DNA of 64,000 nucleotides from Euclidia mi (GCA_944739405.2 OX123197.2:54350047-54414046), one strand, 5' to 3'; counted from the stretch's first letter, positions 42,606 through 54,244 are shown. The notes: a model not told the origin generated them from the sequence alone. Translations and numbers: made by a program.

Positions 42606-43535
42606 CGACTCGTGATAAAATATCGATAATAATATAAATGAATGGCTAAGTTTGGTGCCCTATTTAGCTGTGATTTCATAGCATAGTCTTTTTATGGATA
42701 CATTTGAGTGTTCCTGAGGTTTTAATTTTGTTTTGAGACACCACATCGCGAGAACCTTGCATTTGGTTTAACGAGGAAGACAACCGTTAACCACTCCATT
42801 AATTTTGTCAAAAGAGCCATTCTACCTGTTAAGTTTTCTCGAAAAAGCGAATACATGTTAGTTTAATCTGAGTTTAAGAGATAAAAATTTATGATGCAAA
42901 TCCAGTGTTTTTGTCATAAACTTGGCATAATAGTATTGCTAACCGAAAAGATACTACACAATATAAAAATAAAATTCAACATTAAATTTGCCTATAAAAT
43001 AAGTTATGTTAATAAAACAATAGGAGTGTATTACAGATTATTCTAGGTTATTATATACGACCATCGTAGACACCGAGTTTTGATATTCGAGAAGTACTGA
43101 AGAAAGATATCAGGTACGAAGACGTGGTACTAGCAATGTATGTATTCTTGAGTCTAAGGGTGGCGAGAAATTATGAGGAGAGTCAGATCAACTAATGATG
43201 ATGGTGCCTCATCACGATCAAGACCGATCTGCCATGAACAATACAACTGAGAAATCAAAATGAAAACAAATCCTTTTCTATTTTTACTGACGTTTTAATT
43301 AACAAATAGTTAAATAAATCACAGAACTGAAACCGCGATAAGTGAGGGTAAATACAAACCTTTGTCGCCTTTGTCGGAACAATAAAATATATTTTTAATT
43401 TTAACTAACCCGCCATGAGCGGGTTTGCAACGCTTCAGTTGTGTTTACTTCGACCAAATCTATTATATACAGACTTTGAAATTGTTCTGTGTTTTGTGTA
43501 GGGCTAGGTAGCAACGACAGCAGATGGCCATAATC
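42606..43535. other. no recognisable gene
   Basis: AT-rich; nothing identified. Confidence 0.55.
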
Positions 43536-43742
43536 TTAATATATAAAATCCTTGCGTTACTGACTGACTGACAGACACGCTACAGCCGAAACTATTGGGC
43601 GCAGGAAGCTGAAATTTGGCATGAATGTTCCTTGGGGACCGCAGGGGTGCACTAAGAAGGGATTTCCCGAAATTCCCACGGGATAGGCCAAGACGGGTAA
43701 ATTAAAAAAAAATGCAGGCGTAGCTGCTGGCGTCCTCTAGTG
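43536..43742 (+). repeat. dispersed LINE tail repeat T3
   Basis: Contains 'gttactgactgactgacaga', 'gggcgcaggaagctgaaatt' and ends 'gtagctgctggcgtcctcta'. The same family appears in reverse at 44610-44765. Confidence 0.6.
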
Positions 43743-43796
43743 ACATATAAACTTATTGTTGTTAAGTACAATATTTTTATCCACGTAATTTGTCAG

Positions 43797-44170
43797 CATG
43801 AAGACAGCGATAGCCTAGTGGATATATCAACTGCCAATCAGAGGGTACCAGATTCGAATCCACGGCGCGCACCGATGGCTTTTCGAAGTTATGTGCGTTT
43901 TGAATTGTAAATTATCGCTTGCCCTGTGCCTCGGAGAGTTAAGCCGTAGGTCCCAGCTGTCATGAAAATCTTTGGCTATAGTTATAGGGAGTCAGTACCT
44001 ATAAATAAACTGACACTTGTCTAAACCAAGGAATGTCGCTATCCCTTTGGGTTATGGAGCTCAGACAGCCAGTCGCTCTGAGGAAAAGCAAATATTTAGT
44101 AAAATTCGGTTAGACTTGTAAGTCTACCCCGGGTTGTAACTGGGATAAACCTAGCAGGATGCTATGCCAT
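43797..44170 (+). mobile_element. SINE family B, copy B1 (full length)
   Basis: A-box side 'gcgatagcctagtggatata', B box 'agattcgaatccac', then 'cttttcgaagttatgtg' and a long body ending 'gtctaccccgggttgtaact'. Reference for B2 and for the fragment at the window start. Confidence 0.78.
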
Positions 44171-44439
44171 AAAAAAATGTTAACATGTTTGGCCGCTTTC
44201 CGCTATCATTTCAGCCTAGACCCAACAGTAAGCCACTTCATTCGCTTCAAAAATGATATGCCTCTCAAACTTCAGTTTCAGATCACCTTAATTTTTAAAT
44301 ATGCTTCCTCTTGAGTGCGTATCTTAATAATTTATATTTTTTAAGTGTACTTTTAAATAAAATGTCTTTCAATTTAAGATTTTATTTGCAATAAATCTTT
44401 TTGCGGTTGTCTGCTTGTACTGATTTAAAAAAATGTTGG

Positions 44440-44600
44440 TGAATTCAAAAACTGAGTGGAGTTTTTGTTGGCTGGCCTGTTTGTCTATCCTGACCGCAAA
44501 GCAAAGGTCTGACTGCAGAGGTCATGAGTTCGAACCCGACCTGGGTCAATTTTTTTGGGACGAGCATGATTATTTTTTTCAGTGTCGGGGTGTAATTTAT
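44440..44600 (+). mobile_element. tRNA-derived SINE of another family
   Basis: A B box 'gagttcgaacccgacct' follows an A-box-like 'tggctggcctgtttg', then a T-rich body with 'gtgtcggggtgtaattta'. Only one copy is in the window. Confidence 0.55.
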
Positions 44601-44609
44601 CTATCATAC

Positions 44610-44765
44610 ATGTGGACGCCCGCAGCTACGCCCGCTCATTTTATTTATATTTTCTTTTATACCGATCCAGTGGGAATTTTGGGCAATCCCTTCCTAGCCC
44701 CAAATTTTACTTACCTGCGCCCAAAAGTTTTGATTTGTTTGTCAGTCAGTCAGTAACGCAAGAAT
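44610..44765 (-). repeat. dispersed LINE tail repeat T4
   Basis: Reverse-strand relative of T3: 'gacgcccgcagctacgcccg' at the left and 'tcagtcagtcagtaacgcaa' at the right. Confidence 0.6.
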
Positions 44766-45260
44766 TTTATAGATACAGATTTGTATACAGTAGGAATGAA
44801 TAAGTATGCTTAGCTAGTTTATCGGTTATCTTTTTACCATAGTACAAACTGTATACTTTGGGATCAAACGAGTGTGAGTTGTTAAAAATGTACCAAATTC
44901 CAAACAGGTAAACGTGAAAAGGAAGGCAAATGTAGGACGTTTCATAGCTTGGATTCAAGAATTAAATCCCTGTCGGCATTGAGAAAGCTACAATATCGTT
45001 CCCTTTCTATCAATGGCTCCCGTTTAAGTTTATGTTTATGTGGTCTAACGCTAAGCGAATTTAGATCTCGAAGCTCGTAGGAAGCTGTTGAGAGTTTAAG
45101 TAAATAAATGATAACAGTCTGTTGGTATTTGGCTGTAATACGTGCAAGTACTTATAATATTATGTGACATCATGAGTTCAATCTTGCTACAAACGATATT
45201 TTTTTCTTTCTAATCTCTTGCGATAATACAATTTAGAAACAACATTTTTTTATCAAAACC
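44766..45260. other. no recognisable gene
   Basis: AT-rich; nothing identified. Confidence 0.55.
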
Positions 45261-45350
45261 ACAAAGGCTTTCTCGGTGTTTCATCCAGCACATCCCGATA
45301 CATACTTATGTATCGGGATCTGCTGGATGAAACACTGAGAAAGCCTTTGT
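45261..45350. repeat. fold-back, 44-bp arms, at the 3' end of the RTE LINE
   Basis: Left arm 45261-45304 ('acaaaggctttctcggtgtt...') and right arm 45307-45350 are reverse complements with two mismatches and a 2-base centre. The right arm touches the ATG-repeat tail of the RTE element. Confidence 0.93.
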
Positions 45351-48300
45351 CATCATCATCATCATATCAGCCAAACGACGTCCACTGCTGGACATAGGCC
45401 TCCCCCAAGGTTCTCCACACAGACCGGTCTTGAGCCGCCCGCATCCAACCGCCTCCCGCGATCTTGACGAGGTCGTCGGTCCACCTTGCGGGGGGCCTAC
45501 CTCTGCTGCGTCGTCCGGTACGTGGCCATCACTCCAGAACCTTTCTGCCCCAACGGCCATCGGTTCTTCGAGCTATGTGCCCTGCCCACTGCCACTTCAG
45601 CTTGGCTATCCGGAGAGCTATGTCGGCGACTTTGGTTCTACTGCGGATCTCCTCATTTCTGATTCGATCTCGCAGGGAAACTCCAAGCATAGCTCTCTCC
45701 ATCGCCCTCTGAGTGACCTTGAGCCGTCTGATAAGGCCCATAGTGAGCGACCACGTCTCTGATCTGTAAGTCATCACTGGCAACACACACTGGTCAAAGA
45801 CTTTCATCTTGAGACACTGCGGGATATCGGACGAGAAGATATGTCGTAGCTTCCCGAACGCTGCCCAACCGAGTTGGATTCGACGATTGACCTCCTTCTC
45901 GAAGTTGGACCTACGTAATTGGACTACTTGTTCTAATTGGTAATTGGTATACTTGTCGACAACTTCGAGCGTAGAGTTCCCAACCTGAATAGGAGCAGGT
46001 ACAACATGGACGTTCGACATGATTTTCGTCTTGTCCATGTTCATCTTAAGACCTACTTGTTGGGAGACTCTACAGAGGCCATCGAGCATTGTGCCTAGGT
46101 CTTCCATGGTCTCAGCCATGACTACGATATCGCCTGCGAATCGAAGGTGAGTGATGTACTCGCCGTTGATGTTGATGCCGAGTCCATTCCAGTCCAGAAG
46201 CTTGAAAACATCCTCCAGCGCAGTGGTAAACAGTTTCAGGAATATGACATCCCCCTGTCTCACCCCTCGCTGGAGTTGAATAGGTTTCGAACTCTGGTCC
46301 TGGAAGCGGACTGACATAGGGGCGTTTTCGTTCAAACACTTCAGCACTTCGATATATCGGTAGGCAATCCGGCACCGTTGGAGAGACTGTAGCACCGCCC
46401 AGGTTTCGATCGAATCGAAGGCTTTCTCATAGTCCACAAATGCCAAGCATAGGGACTGGTTATACTCCTCGGACTTCTGTATAACCTGCCGCAGCGTATG
46501 TATGTGGTCTATGGTACTATAGCCTTTACGGAAACCGGCTTGTTCGTCTAGCTTGCTTTCGAGACGATTCGTGATGACCCACGAAAACAGCTTTTAGACG
46601 TGGCTCAGAAGTGTGATGGGTCTGTAGTTCCGTAAGATGGTTTTATCCCCATTCTTAAAGAAAAGCACCACCACACCTCTGTGCCACGCCTGTGGCGTTT
46701 TACCCTCGAGAATGACGGAATTAAATAGCTTCCGGAGGGCTTCTCTAGCGGGTGCACCGCCGGCCTTCAGAAGCTCGCTCGTAATTCCGTCATCACCCGG
46801 CGCCTTGTTGTTTTTGAGCTGTTTGAGAGCCACACTAATCTCGTGCATGCTGACGTCCGGGATATCTTCGGTATAGTGTCGGGTCAATCCAGCTCTAGGG
46901 TCTGACGCTGGAGTGCTTGCGGGTTGTTGCGTTGTCGTGTATAGCTGTCCATAGAACGTTTCGATCTCCTCCAAGAGCTCAGGCTTGGACGATACGATTC
47001 TGCCATCTTCCGTCTTCAGCTTTGTCAGCTGACTCTGCCCAACAGACAGATCCCTCTGGAACACTTTGGAACCCTTATTCTGCTCGATCACCTCACGAAC
47101 ACATTTTATGTTGTATTGGCGGAGATCGCGAGTCAGAGACTTAGAGATCTGTCTGTTGAGGTGCCGATATTTCGGCATGTCGTCGGAGGATAGCAGAACC
47201 ATCTTGCGCCTTTCCTCTAACAGCTCGAGGGTCGGATCCGAGGTCTTGCTGGTTCTCTTGCTTTTCTGGGGCTTAAAGAATTTAGCCCCTGTTTTATAGA
47301 TAGCATTCACGAACCCGTTACTGTACACGTCCACATCTACGCATTCGCCCAGGCGTTCGAAACGGTTTTTCAGTTCGAGCTGAAAGCTCTCGGGGTTTTG
47401 GATATGAACCGGTGCCGGTCGGAGCGTGGACTTTATCAACCTCGACCGTTCGAGGCTTGTACAGATATTCAATGTGCCTCTTACCATTCGGTGATCGCTC
47501 CCCACCTTAAGTAAATTGATCACGGAGGCATCATTGAATATCTGCCTCTTCGTCGACATGATAAAGTCGATCTCATTTTTGGTTGCACCGTCTGGACTTA
47601 CCCAGGTCAACTTGCGGCATTCTCGCTTCTTGAAGAAGGAGTTCATCACATAGAGTCCTTTCTTCTCCATAAAGCTAGCCAGCAAGTGACCCCGGGAATT
47701 CCGATGCCCATAACCAAATTCCCCACTCTCAGCTCATCACCGTCGCGTTTGCCCAGTTTCGCGTTAAAATCTCCCATGACCACGGTGTAATGGGTTTTGT
47801 AGCCATGTATAGCCCGATATATATCCTCGTACATGGCTTCCACCTCCTCATCGGGGTGTGACGAGGTCGGAGCGTATACCTGTATGACCTTCAGCGAATA
47901 CCGCTTGGATATTCTGAGTATAAGGTACGCTACCCTGCTCGACACCCTCCCGATATTTACCACGTTGGTCACGAGAGATTTGTGGACGATGAACCCGACA
48001 CCACCTTGAGACTGTTGGTCGCCCTCCCGGTAGAAGAGCAAGTTACCGGAATTGAGAACTATCGAGTCCTCCCCCTGTCTTCGGACTTTGGATAGGCCTA
48101 TGATATCCCATCGCAACTTGCTCAATTCTTCTTCCAGCTCGACAATCTTCTCGTCGGTCCGCAGTGTGCGCGTGTTCAGTGTTGCCAGGGCCAATTGTCG
48201 TTGGTGGTGGTAGCCCGATCTCTTCCGGAGATTCTTCGCACCCCTTGCCCCGCCGTTACCATGGCCGCTACCATAACCAGGACTAGCGGGGCCGCCGGGG

Positions 48301-48471
48301 ACTAGGGGCCGGATTTTATAGGTGTGGTTCATATGGGGGGATTTACCATAATCGCCACGCTTGGCAGGCGTATTGGCGATCGCAGTGGCGGAAGTCTTTA
48401 GTGCTGGACGCTGCTGCCCATCTTGCATCTTGGGATTTTCTTCCGCCAGGTTCGGATGGTTTGACCGCCAT
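45351..48471 (-). mobile_element. RTE-type LINE, near full length, inactive
   Basis: A reverse-strand LINE with a single endonuclease-RT ORF, a very short 3' UTR and an (ATG)n tail (plus-strand CATCATCAT at 45351-45364). The 5' end is not defined; an alternative ATG at 48471 in another frame has a plausible coding continuation, so the N-terminus may also be shifted. Confidence 0.88.
45367..48428 (-). pseudogene. RTE LINE endonuclease-RT, dead active sites
   Basis: The endonuclease (48428 to about 47460) shows LATLNTRTL, GDFNAKLG and GSDHRMV, but the catalytic Glu region reads GLSKVRR where family members have E for K. A one-base deletion at about 47722 shifts the frame. The RT follows in one frame to 45367 with two nonsense codons: at 46594-46596 (after PITLLSHV) and 45529-45531 (after RKVLE). 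The RT active site reads FAGD instead of FADD. The C-terminus ends YVQQWTSFG with a stop at 45367-45369. Both catalytic sites and the frame are therefore damaged. Fragments of the same family lie at 845-959 and 15965-16434. Confidence 0.9.
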
Positions 48472-50034
48472 AGTTCGGTTGACTGCTTGCGCTGGGGGAG
48501 ATACTATGACGAGTATCTAATCGTCAGATTAACTCGTCACTCGTCACGTCACGTCCCGACGCCGAAGCCTTTGTGGTTTTGCTATAATGTGACTGTGGAT
48601 CATAAAATCTCGGGTTGGAATCAAACATATAGAGGATGTTATTTTCAACGAACACTTGTTCATACATCTTCGTCTGTTTGTTTTTGAAGGATATTACTTG
48701 AGCACCAATCTTTAATATGCCAGAATATTCTCATTAAACTATCTAAAGAAATAACTACTATTTAAAGTGACTGACCGCACAATGCCTATCTCCAAGGAGA
48801 CATGTCCTTTAGAAATCTACTTAAGAACAAAAATGAAATTTAAAAATTTCCATAATACAGCATCTACAGCGCTTTGGCCAAGTCGTGAGACGAGCGGCCA
48901 ATGAGGTAAATTTTTGCAAAATTGCATCACTAAGCTATTGGGTTTCGGACTTAAAAAGGATGTTTCACGGTTGAAGATTGTGAGTGAAAATTTTCATGGT
49001 TTATATGCTAGAGCATAGAGTATTTTTTCTGACGGGACAACAAGGAGAAAGTAAAGACACTCCGTCTTTACTTAATGGGTAGGATTTTCTTGTTAATATT
49101 TACGGAACGGATCTATATCACGTAATCATATTAATTAGGTATTTATCTAAAATTGCTTGCCCTGACTGACATAATCATCAAAGCGCTTGCATACGTCAGC
49201 TAGAAATATGAAACGAAGACAGTGGGTTTCCTTTATAACTCAAGAACTCACTAATGATTTTCAACATCCCAAAATCTTCTATTTTGCTCATGTAGGTTTG
49301 AAAATTTAAGGCTGGCAAAGCCGCGGGCGACTGCTAGTTAATAACACGATACCTTTTTTAACACTGCTTTCATTGAAGATAATTTTAAACGAGAAGTGAA
49401 ATACCTAATGGGATTTAGTCATCCTGTGCCCACAGCTAGCATTAGCCAAGCTGATGTTCGGGGAAAATCAAGGGCACTTCGCATGTTTTATAATAATGCA
49501 ACTTAGATCCGTAATACGATAAAGAATCGCGAAAATGTCAAGGACTATTTTACTTTATTGCCTTTGTAATTGTTTTTTTGGGCTGGTAGTAAAGTTCGTC
49601 ATTTGGTTCCCGTGTTGGGAAAGAAAGCAGTAGAAGAAGAACGTGTTAATATATTTTAGAGGCCATGTTGCAAAAATATAGATCTTTTAGTGAATGTTTT
49701 TCTAGTTATCGCAACTTTATATGGTCCACAAAGTTGGCAGCACTGTAAAAACACTTTTTTTTTTCTTTTCGCGTAAAAAACTTGCTCATTCTAGTTTTTA
49801 TCAAACGTGACATTCTTTTTTTTTAACGGGTTGTTTGTGCTTACAATATTCTACATATTTTTATTTAAGTCCATCTACATATTATTATTTAAATCAATCG
49901 TGTACTGTTTAAATATGACTTTACATCTGCAGTGGGGTTAATACTAGTGCTCGAATCGTCAATCGATAAAATAATGCTGTCTACAAACTTTATTTTGACT
50001 CCTGCATTCCATATTTTTACTGTACTGACTGTTT
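48472..50034. other. no recognisable gene
   Basis: About 1.5 kb, AT-rich, with T tracts near 49.75-49.85 kb. Nothing identified. Confidence 0.55.
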
Positions 50035-50224
50035 AAATTGTGACATACATATATTATGTTTATTTTTTTCTTGTAAATACATACATAATTATAATACATA
50101 GAAACACCCAGACCAAGACAAACATCCAAGTTCATGGAGACAAATGTTTTACTTGAGCGGGAATCGAATCTGCGACCTTCAGCGTAGCAGTCGCTTACAC
50201 TCCCGCTTCGCCAACCGGTTGTCA
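50035..50224 (-). mobile_element. SINE family D, copy D4
   Basis: Reverse head 'gaatcgaatctgcgacctt' and 'cttacactcccgcttcgcca', body 'acccagaccaagacaaac'. The 3' tail is missing. Confidence 0.8.
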
Positions 50225-50242
50225 TATTATATGAATTTTTGT

Positions 50243-50281
50243 AGAGCCCCCCGTAACACAGGAGGTGTTATGGGGGGCTCT
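50243..50281. repeat. hairpin, 17-bp GC-rich arms
   Basis: Arm 'agagccccccgtaacac' and its reverse complement (one mismatch) are separated by 5 bases. It begins 18 bases after SINE D4. It resembles a terminator-type stem, but nothing suggests that function here. Confidence 0.88.
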
Positions 50282-50685
50282 ATTCTCTATTTCCATTACT
50301 TAGGACATGCTTATACGTAGTCTTTACCTTGACTATATACATGCATAGGTCTAAAAAATATGTTTTAAACAAAATTTCCAAGAAAGAAAAATATTTAATT
50401 AAATTTTCTTACTCCGAGTTTAATCACTCGGGGGTGCAATTCATCTAAGAGAATCGGAAGTTCTTCTAGAAAGTTCTAGAAAGTTTTGAGAAATCTTATA
50501 GCTATTCACGCGGGATAAAATCTGCCTTAGGAAACAAGTTCTGTGATCCAAATACAGCGATCCTAACTAGTTGCCTCGAAACTATGCGTCGTTCAAATGA
50601 CGCCAGTATATATTATAGTTTAAGCTACCAGTTTTAAAGAATTAACTTAATAGGTGTTACTTTTAAAGTGACTTATAGAGAACCA
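50282..50685. other. no recognisable gene
   Basis: Nothing identified. Confidence 0.55.
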
Positions 50686-50830
50686 AAGTGATCGACATAG
50701 TCTAAAGAATTAAAAAGCTGAAGTGGGGTTGGTCACATTTGTCGCAAAACTGACAAAAGTTGGAGTAGTTGTGTTCAATCATCTAACTCGATGGAGTAAT
50801 GACTAGACATCGGGGAAGCCTATATTTCGC
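50686..50830 (+). pseudogene. degraded RTE-type LINE C-terminus
   Basis: The forward frame retains RIKKLKWGWS followed by a run that ends near 'gaagcctatatttcgcagc', the weathered version of the 'gaggcctatgtccagcag' tail. Several stops interrupt it. Confidence 0.5.
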
Positions 50831-51032
50831 AGCCTACTACGGTGGGCTGGGAATGACGAGGTGATTTTTTAAACATTAACACGCTTTTATTAGGTCGTCG
50901 TGTATGTAATTAGCTATGTAATGGTATCTAAGCTAACTACATTAAGCATCTTCCAAGAGTCGTAGTGTAATGAAAATTGGCAGCTGTATGTAGTTCTGAT
51001 GACAGATCAATAATATGGTACTGTCAAACTGA

Positions 51033-51273
51033 TCTGATGATGGAGCTGGAAGACATGAACTGGAACATCATGATGGAAAATCATATCATAGCTGTTTTGG
51101 ATTTCTTAGAAAAGTCTTGTAATGATCTTTGGCCACGATAAGGTTTCAAGGTCTGATGACCAAGCTGGAAGTTAGGCACTGGCATTCCATAATGGAATAT
51201 CGTATCATAGTCGTGTTTGCACTTGTGAGAAAGGCCATGTAATGGACTTTAAACACGATCAGGTTTCAAGGTT
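51033..51273 (+). repeat. diverged tandem duplication, about 121-bp unit
   Basis: Two units (51033-51152, 51153-51273) share 'agctggaag', 'tatcatag', 'gtaatg' and end 'aggtttcaaggt' in register, with roughly 70% identity. Confidence 0.75.
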
Positions 51274-51315
51274 ATAACAAACCAATTATATATTGTAGAC
51301 CACACAGTGGTGTAG

Positions 51316-51489
51316 TTAGGGTCCCGTACTTTTGCGGCTGGACATGCGTATGTGTCTCTGAGTAGAGTAATATCACTTAGTGGCCTCCTGATTGAAGAGG
51401 TAGATTGTTATAAGCTGACAGATAAAACACCATATAATACAGACGCACAGGCGGAGATGGAGAGGATGCGGGCTCATTCGCCTACTTAA
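51316..51489 (+). pseudogene. Helitron-type PIF1 helicase C-terminal relic
   Basis: The 57-codon frame reads AAGHAYVSLSRVISLSGLLI, then DCYKLTDKTPYNTDAQAEME and a stop at 51487-51489. The 'A.VALSRV.SL.GL' word is the last helicase motif (VI) of PIF1-like proteins; the tail is like those of eukaryotic Helitron Rep/helicases. Nothing of the rest of the 1000-plus-residue protein is left upstream. It is too short for the usual ORF filters. Confidence 0.6.
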
Positions 51490-51544
51490 AATAAATGTAT
51501 AAATGTTAAAAATATTTCGTCATCAATCAAATCATCGTCATCAC

Positions 51545-51683
51545 AAAAAATAAATTATGGATCGTTCAAGTTGTCTCTATTTCTGGTCTGAAGTGTGTGA
51601 ATCAAATATTATAATTAAAAGCACATAGTTTACACTTCAGCCCAGAAATAGAGACAACTTGAACAATGCATAATTTATTTTTT
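51545..51683. repeat. fold-back, 52-bp arms
   Basis: Left arm 51545-51596 ('...caagttgtctctatttctgg...') and right arm 51632-51683 are reverse complements with three mismatches and a 35-base AT loop. It begins 56 bases after the Helitron relic. Confidence 0.92.
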
Positions 51684-51883
51684 GTTTTTATGTGCATATA
51701 TAAAAGCGTGTTTATAAAAGGTTTTTTAAACCATTAATTTATATTACTGTACTAGCAGATGACCGTTTAACAGTAGCTAAGACCGCATATTTTTTAAATT
51801 TAATCTCTTCTGACTGATCCTTTAGGAATACGGTGGGTATATAGACGTCCAAACAAAATAAAAAAAACAAATTTGAAAGCGGC
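51684..51883. other. no recognisable gene
   Basis: Nothing identified. Confidence 0.5.
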
Positions 51884-52502
51884 ATGCAATTTAGTCCTTT
51901 TTTGTTGGAAAATCCTCATGGAGTCCCTCCGCCCTGGGGGGAAGGACGAAAGGGACTGTCAGACTCTTACTGACTAAAAACCAACCCGTGCTCCTCATGT
52001 ACCCATGTGTTGGAGGGTAGGGTTTCACCGAAGCATTCCTCGCTACCCCCCGACGGGTATTGGGCCGCCAGACGGTCAGGCGGGCCCCAAACGAAACCCC
52101 TTGGCGGCGGATGAAGGTGTTGGGCTCCGCTACCAAAACACCCAGCGGCCGCAGAGGATAGGGAGGACGGCAAAGCAACACCGCATCTCCTCTTCCTCTG
52201 CGGCCCCACCGCGACGCAACAATGGTGCGCCCCCATTCGGTCGCGGCAGATATACCGCGCGGCAACGCAACACCAACACGCCTCTCCTTCCGCGACCGCA
52301 CCCGACTGCGAGGGACAGACAGAACTGTCCCCCGCACCCGCACTTTGGACTCATCCTACGCAGGCCTCACTCAAGCCCACGTGGAGCGTCCCCTCCCGGG
52401 ATCCCGCTTAGCTTCACCGTGGGTGTACCTCAAACCCACGGTTACTGAGCCCCCCCACCACGACAAGGTGGAGATCCCACGGGGGGGATGCAATTTAGTC
52501 CT
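51884..52502 (-). mobile_element. GC-rich 589-bp retroposon with 15-bp target duplication
   Basis: The perfect 15-mer 'atgcaatttagtcct' occurs at 51884-51898 and 52488-52502. On the reverse strand the insert (51899-52487) starts with a run of C and ends '...gattttccaacaaaaaa', a short A tail, so it was retroposed. The insert is much richer in GC than its surroundings and open in several frames, the longest 150 codons on the reverse strand (52343-51891), which runs into the target duplication. That frame has an Arg/Pro-rich composition and no domain I recognise. I suspect a lepidopteran SINE-like family rather than a gene. Confidence 0.8.
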
Positions 52503-52732
52503 ATCACTTAGCAAATCAACATAGTGAAACGATATTGTAGGCAGACGTATCCTTTGCTGAAACACTTCAAATGATGTTTAAAAAAATTATCTCATTGCAT
52601 TTTAGTATATACTTGGATTTGCGCGAATGTAACACATTGAAATTAAACTGCTTTTTACGCACTTTATCGCGATATATTATTTTTACGGACATTACCATTT
52701 AAAACGTATACTTATACCATAATAAATACATA

Positions 52733-53006
52733 GACTCATTCACGCCTGTATCCCCGAAGGAGAAGGCAGAGGTGTAATATTTCCCACATTATGATATAAC
52801 CCACATTTCGCCATGAATTTGTAGGTCCCACGTAATAAGCCCTTATTGCCGTTACCGGGCACATCACCAGACTCCGTGCTGCTTCTGAGAATTCGGAAAA
52901 ACCCAGTAACACTTTTGCCCGGGATTCGAACCCGGGACCAGGAGTCCCGGGTTCGAATCAGGCCCAGCAGGCGCATAGGCTATCCACTGGAACACGGAGG
53001 CAGTCT
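52733..53006 (-). mobile_element. SINE family A, copy A5, with duplicated B box
   Basis: Reverse copy: 'gcctgtatccccgaaggaga', 'gttaccgggcacatcaccag', head 'ctatccactggaacacgga'. The B-box stretch is present twice in opposite orientation (52923-52938 and 52944-52959), a 16-bp perfect palindrome with 5-base centre not found in the other copies. Confidence 0.85.
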
Positions 53007-53569
53007 AATTTCAAAAAATACATATAAGTAAGTATTTATTGCCATTAAACAATTTAACTTTTTTTTGTAAATAAACAAAGGTAATTTCTACATTATTCAT
53101 ATATTTTGATAAAAATAACTCACTATTTGCAAATCAAACAAATCAAATAACCAATACCATCACCAGAAATAGTAGGTAAACAAATATTAAATTGCCAAAC
53201 ATCCGTTCGGATATCCGCGCCGGTGCAACTCTTCCAACTTGAACGTTTTACGTCTTCTTCGCGTTTTATTACTTCGTTTTATCTCCAGGATCACGTTCAG
53301 ATTAGATAAACAGCAGCTGAGCAGTGTTCTTAGAATTTAAAGTGTTTTATACTAAAACAATGCTAGAATGCGTGATTGACGAGACATTTTCGCCTTCGTA
53401 GAGTGTTTTGAAATTAAGATTAAAACAGTAGTGGAATGCTTGATTGAGTTTTAGAGCTGTTTAAGCATGTACTTATATACTGTATGAGGTTTTATAACAT
53501 CTAGGTTATTAGATAATTCTAACAGCTTTCCTTTCGACCCTAAGATTCGTATACTTGTTCTGCTTTGAA
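53007..53569. other. no recognisable gene
   Basis: Nothing identified. Confidence 0.55.
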
Positions 53570-53822
53570 ACAAAGACAATCTATCCATCGTCACGCCTGT
53601 CTCCCATCGGTTTAGGCAGAGACTATAGAATGCCAAATGCTCCGGTTCAAACACACCTCTTTCGCTTTCTCGACATTCATAAAACTCTAATACCTGCTCG
53701 TCAGTTATGTGTAATTTGTCCCTATGTCAATCAATACGTCAGTTATTTGATCGACGTACGTTGGTCTTGGGCGTCCCCTACCGATATCTCAATTCATTCT
53801 TACTTACACTTCTTTCGTATTT
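53570..53822 (-). pseudogene. RTE-b LINE C-terminal fragment
   Basis: Plus strand 'cgcctgtctcccatcggttt', 'aggcagagac' and 'tctttcgctttctcgacatt' follow the order seen at 17463-17797 and 21069-21447. Heavily diverged. Confidence 0.65.
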
Positions 53823-54244
53823 AATGATAAAACATCGCAGCAAAAGACAAACAAAATTGTCCAAGCATATAGGTACAGTCGAACAACTTCCCGCTAGACC
53901 ACCATAAGGGCGAGCATCACTCAGCATCGTCGCTTCCAGTGCTACTTTACACGCACATTGACACTCGTATACAAAACCAGTATCTAGTGTGCCTCGACTC
54001 TATGAGCGAGCCAAGGGATTTTTTTCAAACTGGTCCACCGCCGACTTGTTTGATTGTACATGCAAGCTTTACGAGATTTTATAACCCAAAGGTTCTACGT
54101 AATCAAATGAAACTATTAATAGGTCTTTTTCTTTTGACTCAGGAATCTAATCGCGTCATCATCCACCTAGAATTATCAGAGTTGTGGCCTGGGGTCCGCT
54201 TACTAGTCTAACCACATTTGACTGAATATTAGCTTTGACCTCTG
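53823..54244. other. no recognisable gene
   Basis: A 90-codon frame at 53939-54211 has no recognisable pattern. Confidence 0.5.

Noticed and set aside
46637..47299. Forward frames of 75-79 codons
   Set aside because: Antisense to the RTE LINE coding region.
50243..50281. Rho-independent terminator
   Set aside because: Stem-loop shape fits, but the genome is eukaryotic and no transcript ends here; listed as a fold-back.
51891..52343. Host gene for the 150-codon Arg/Pro-rich frame
   Set aside because: The frame lies within a retroposed insert with exact target duplication and even reads into that duplication, so it is not a standing host gene.
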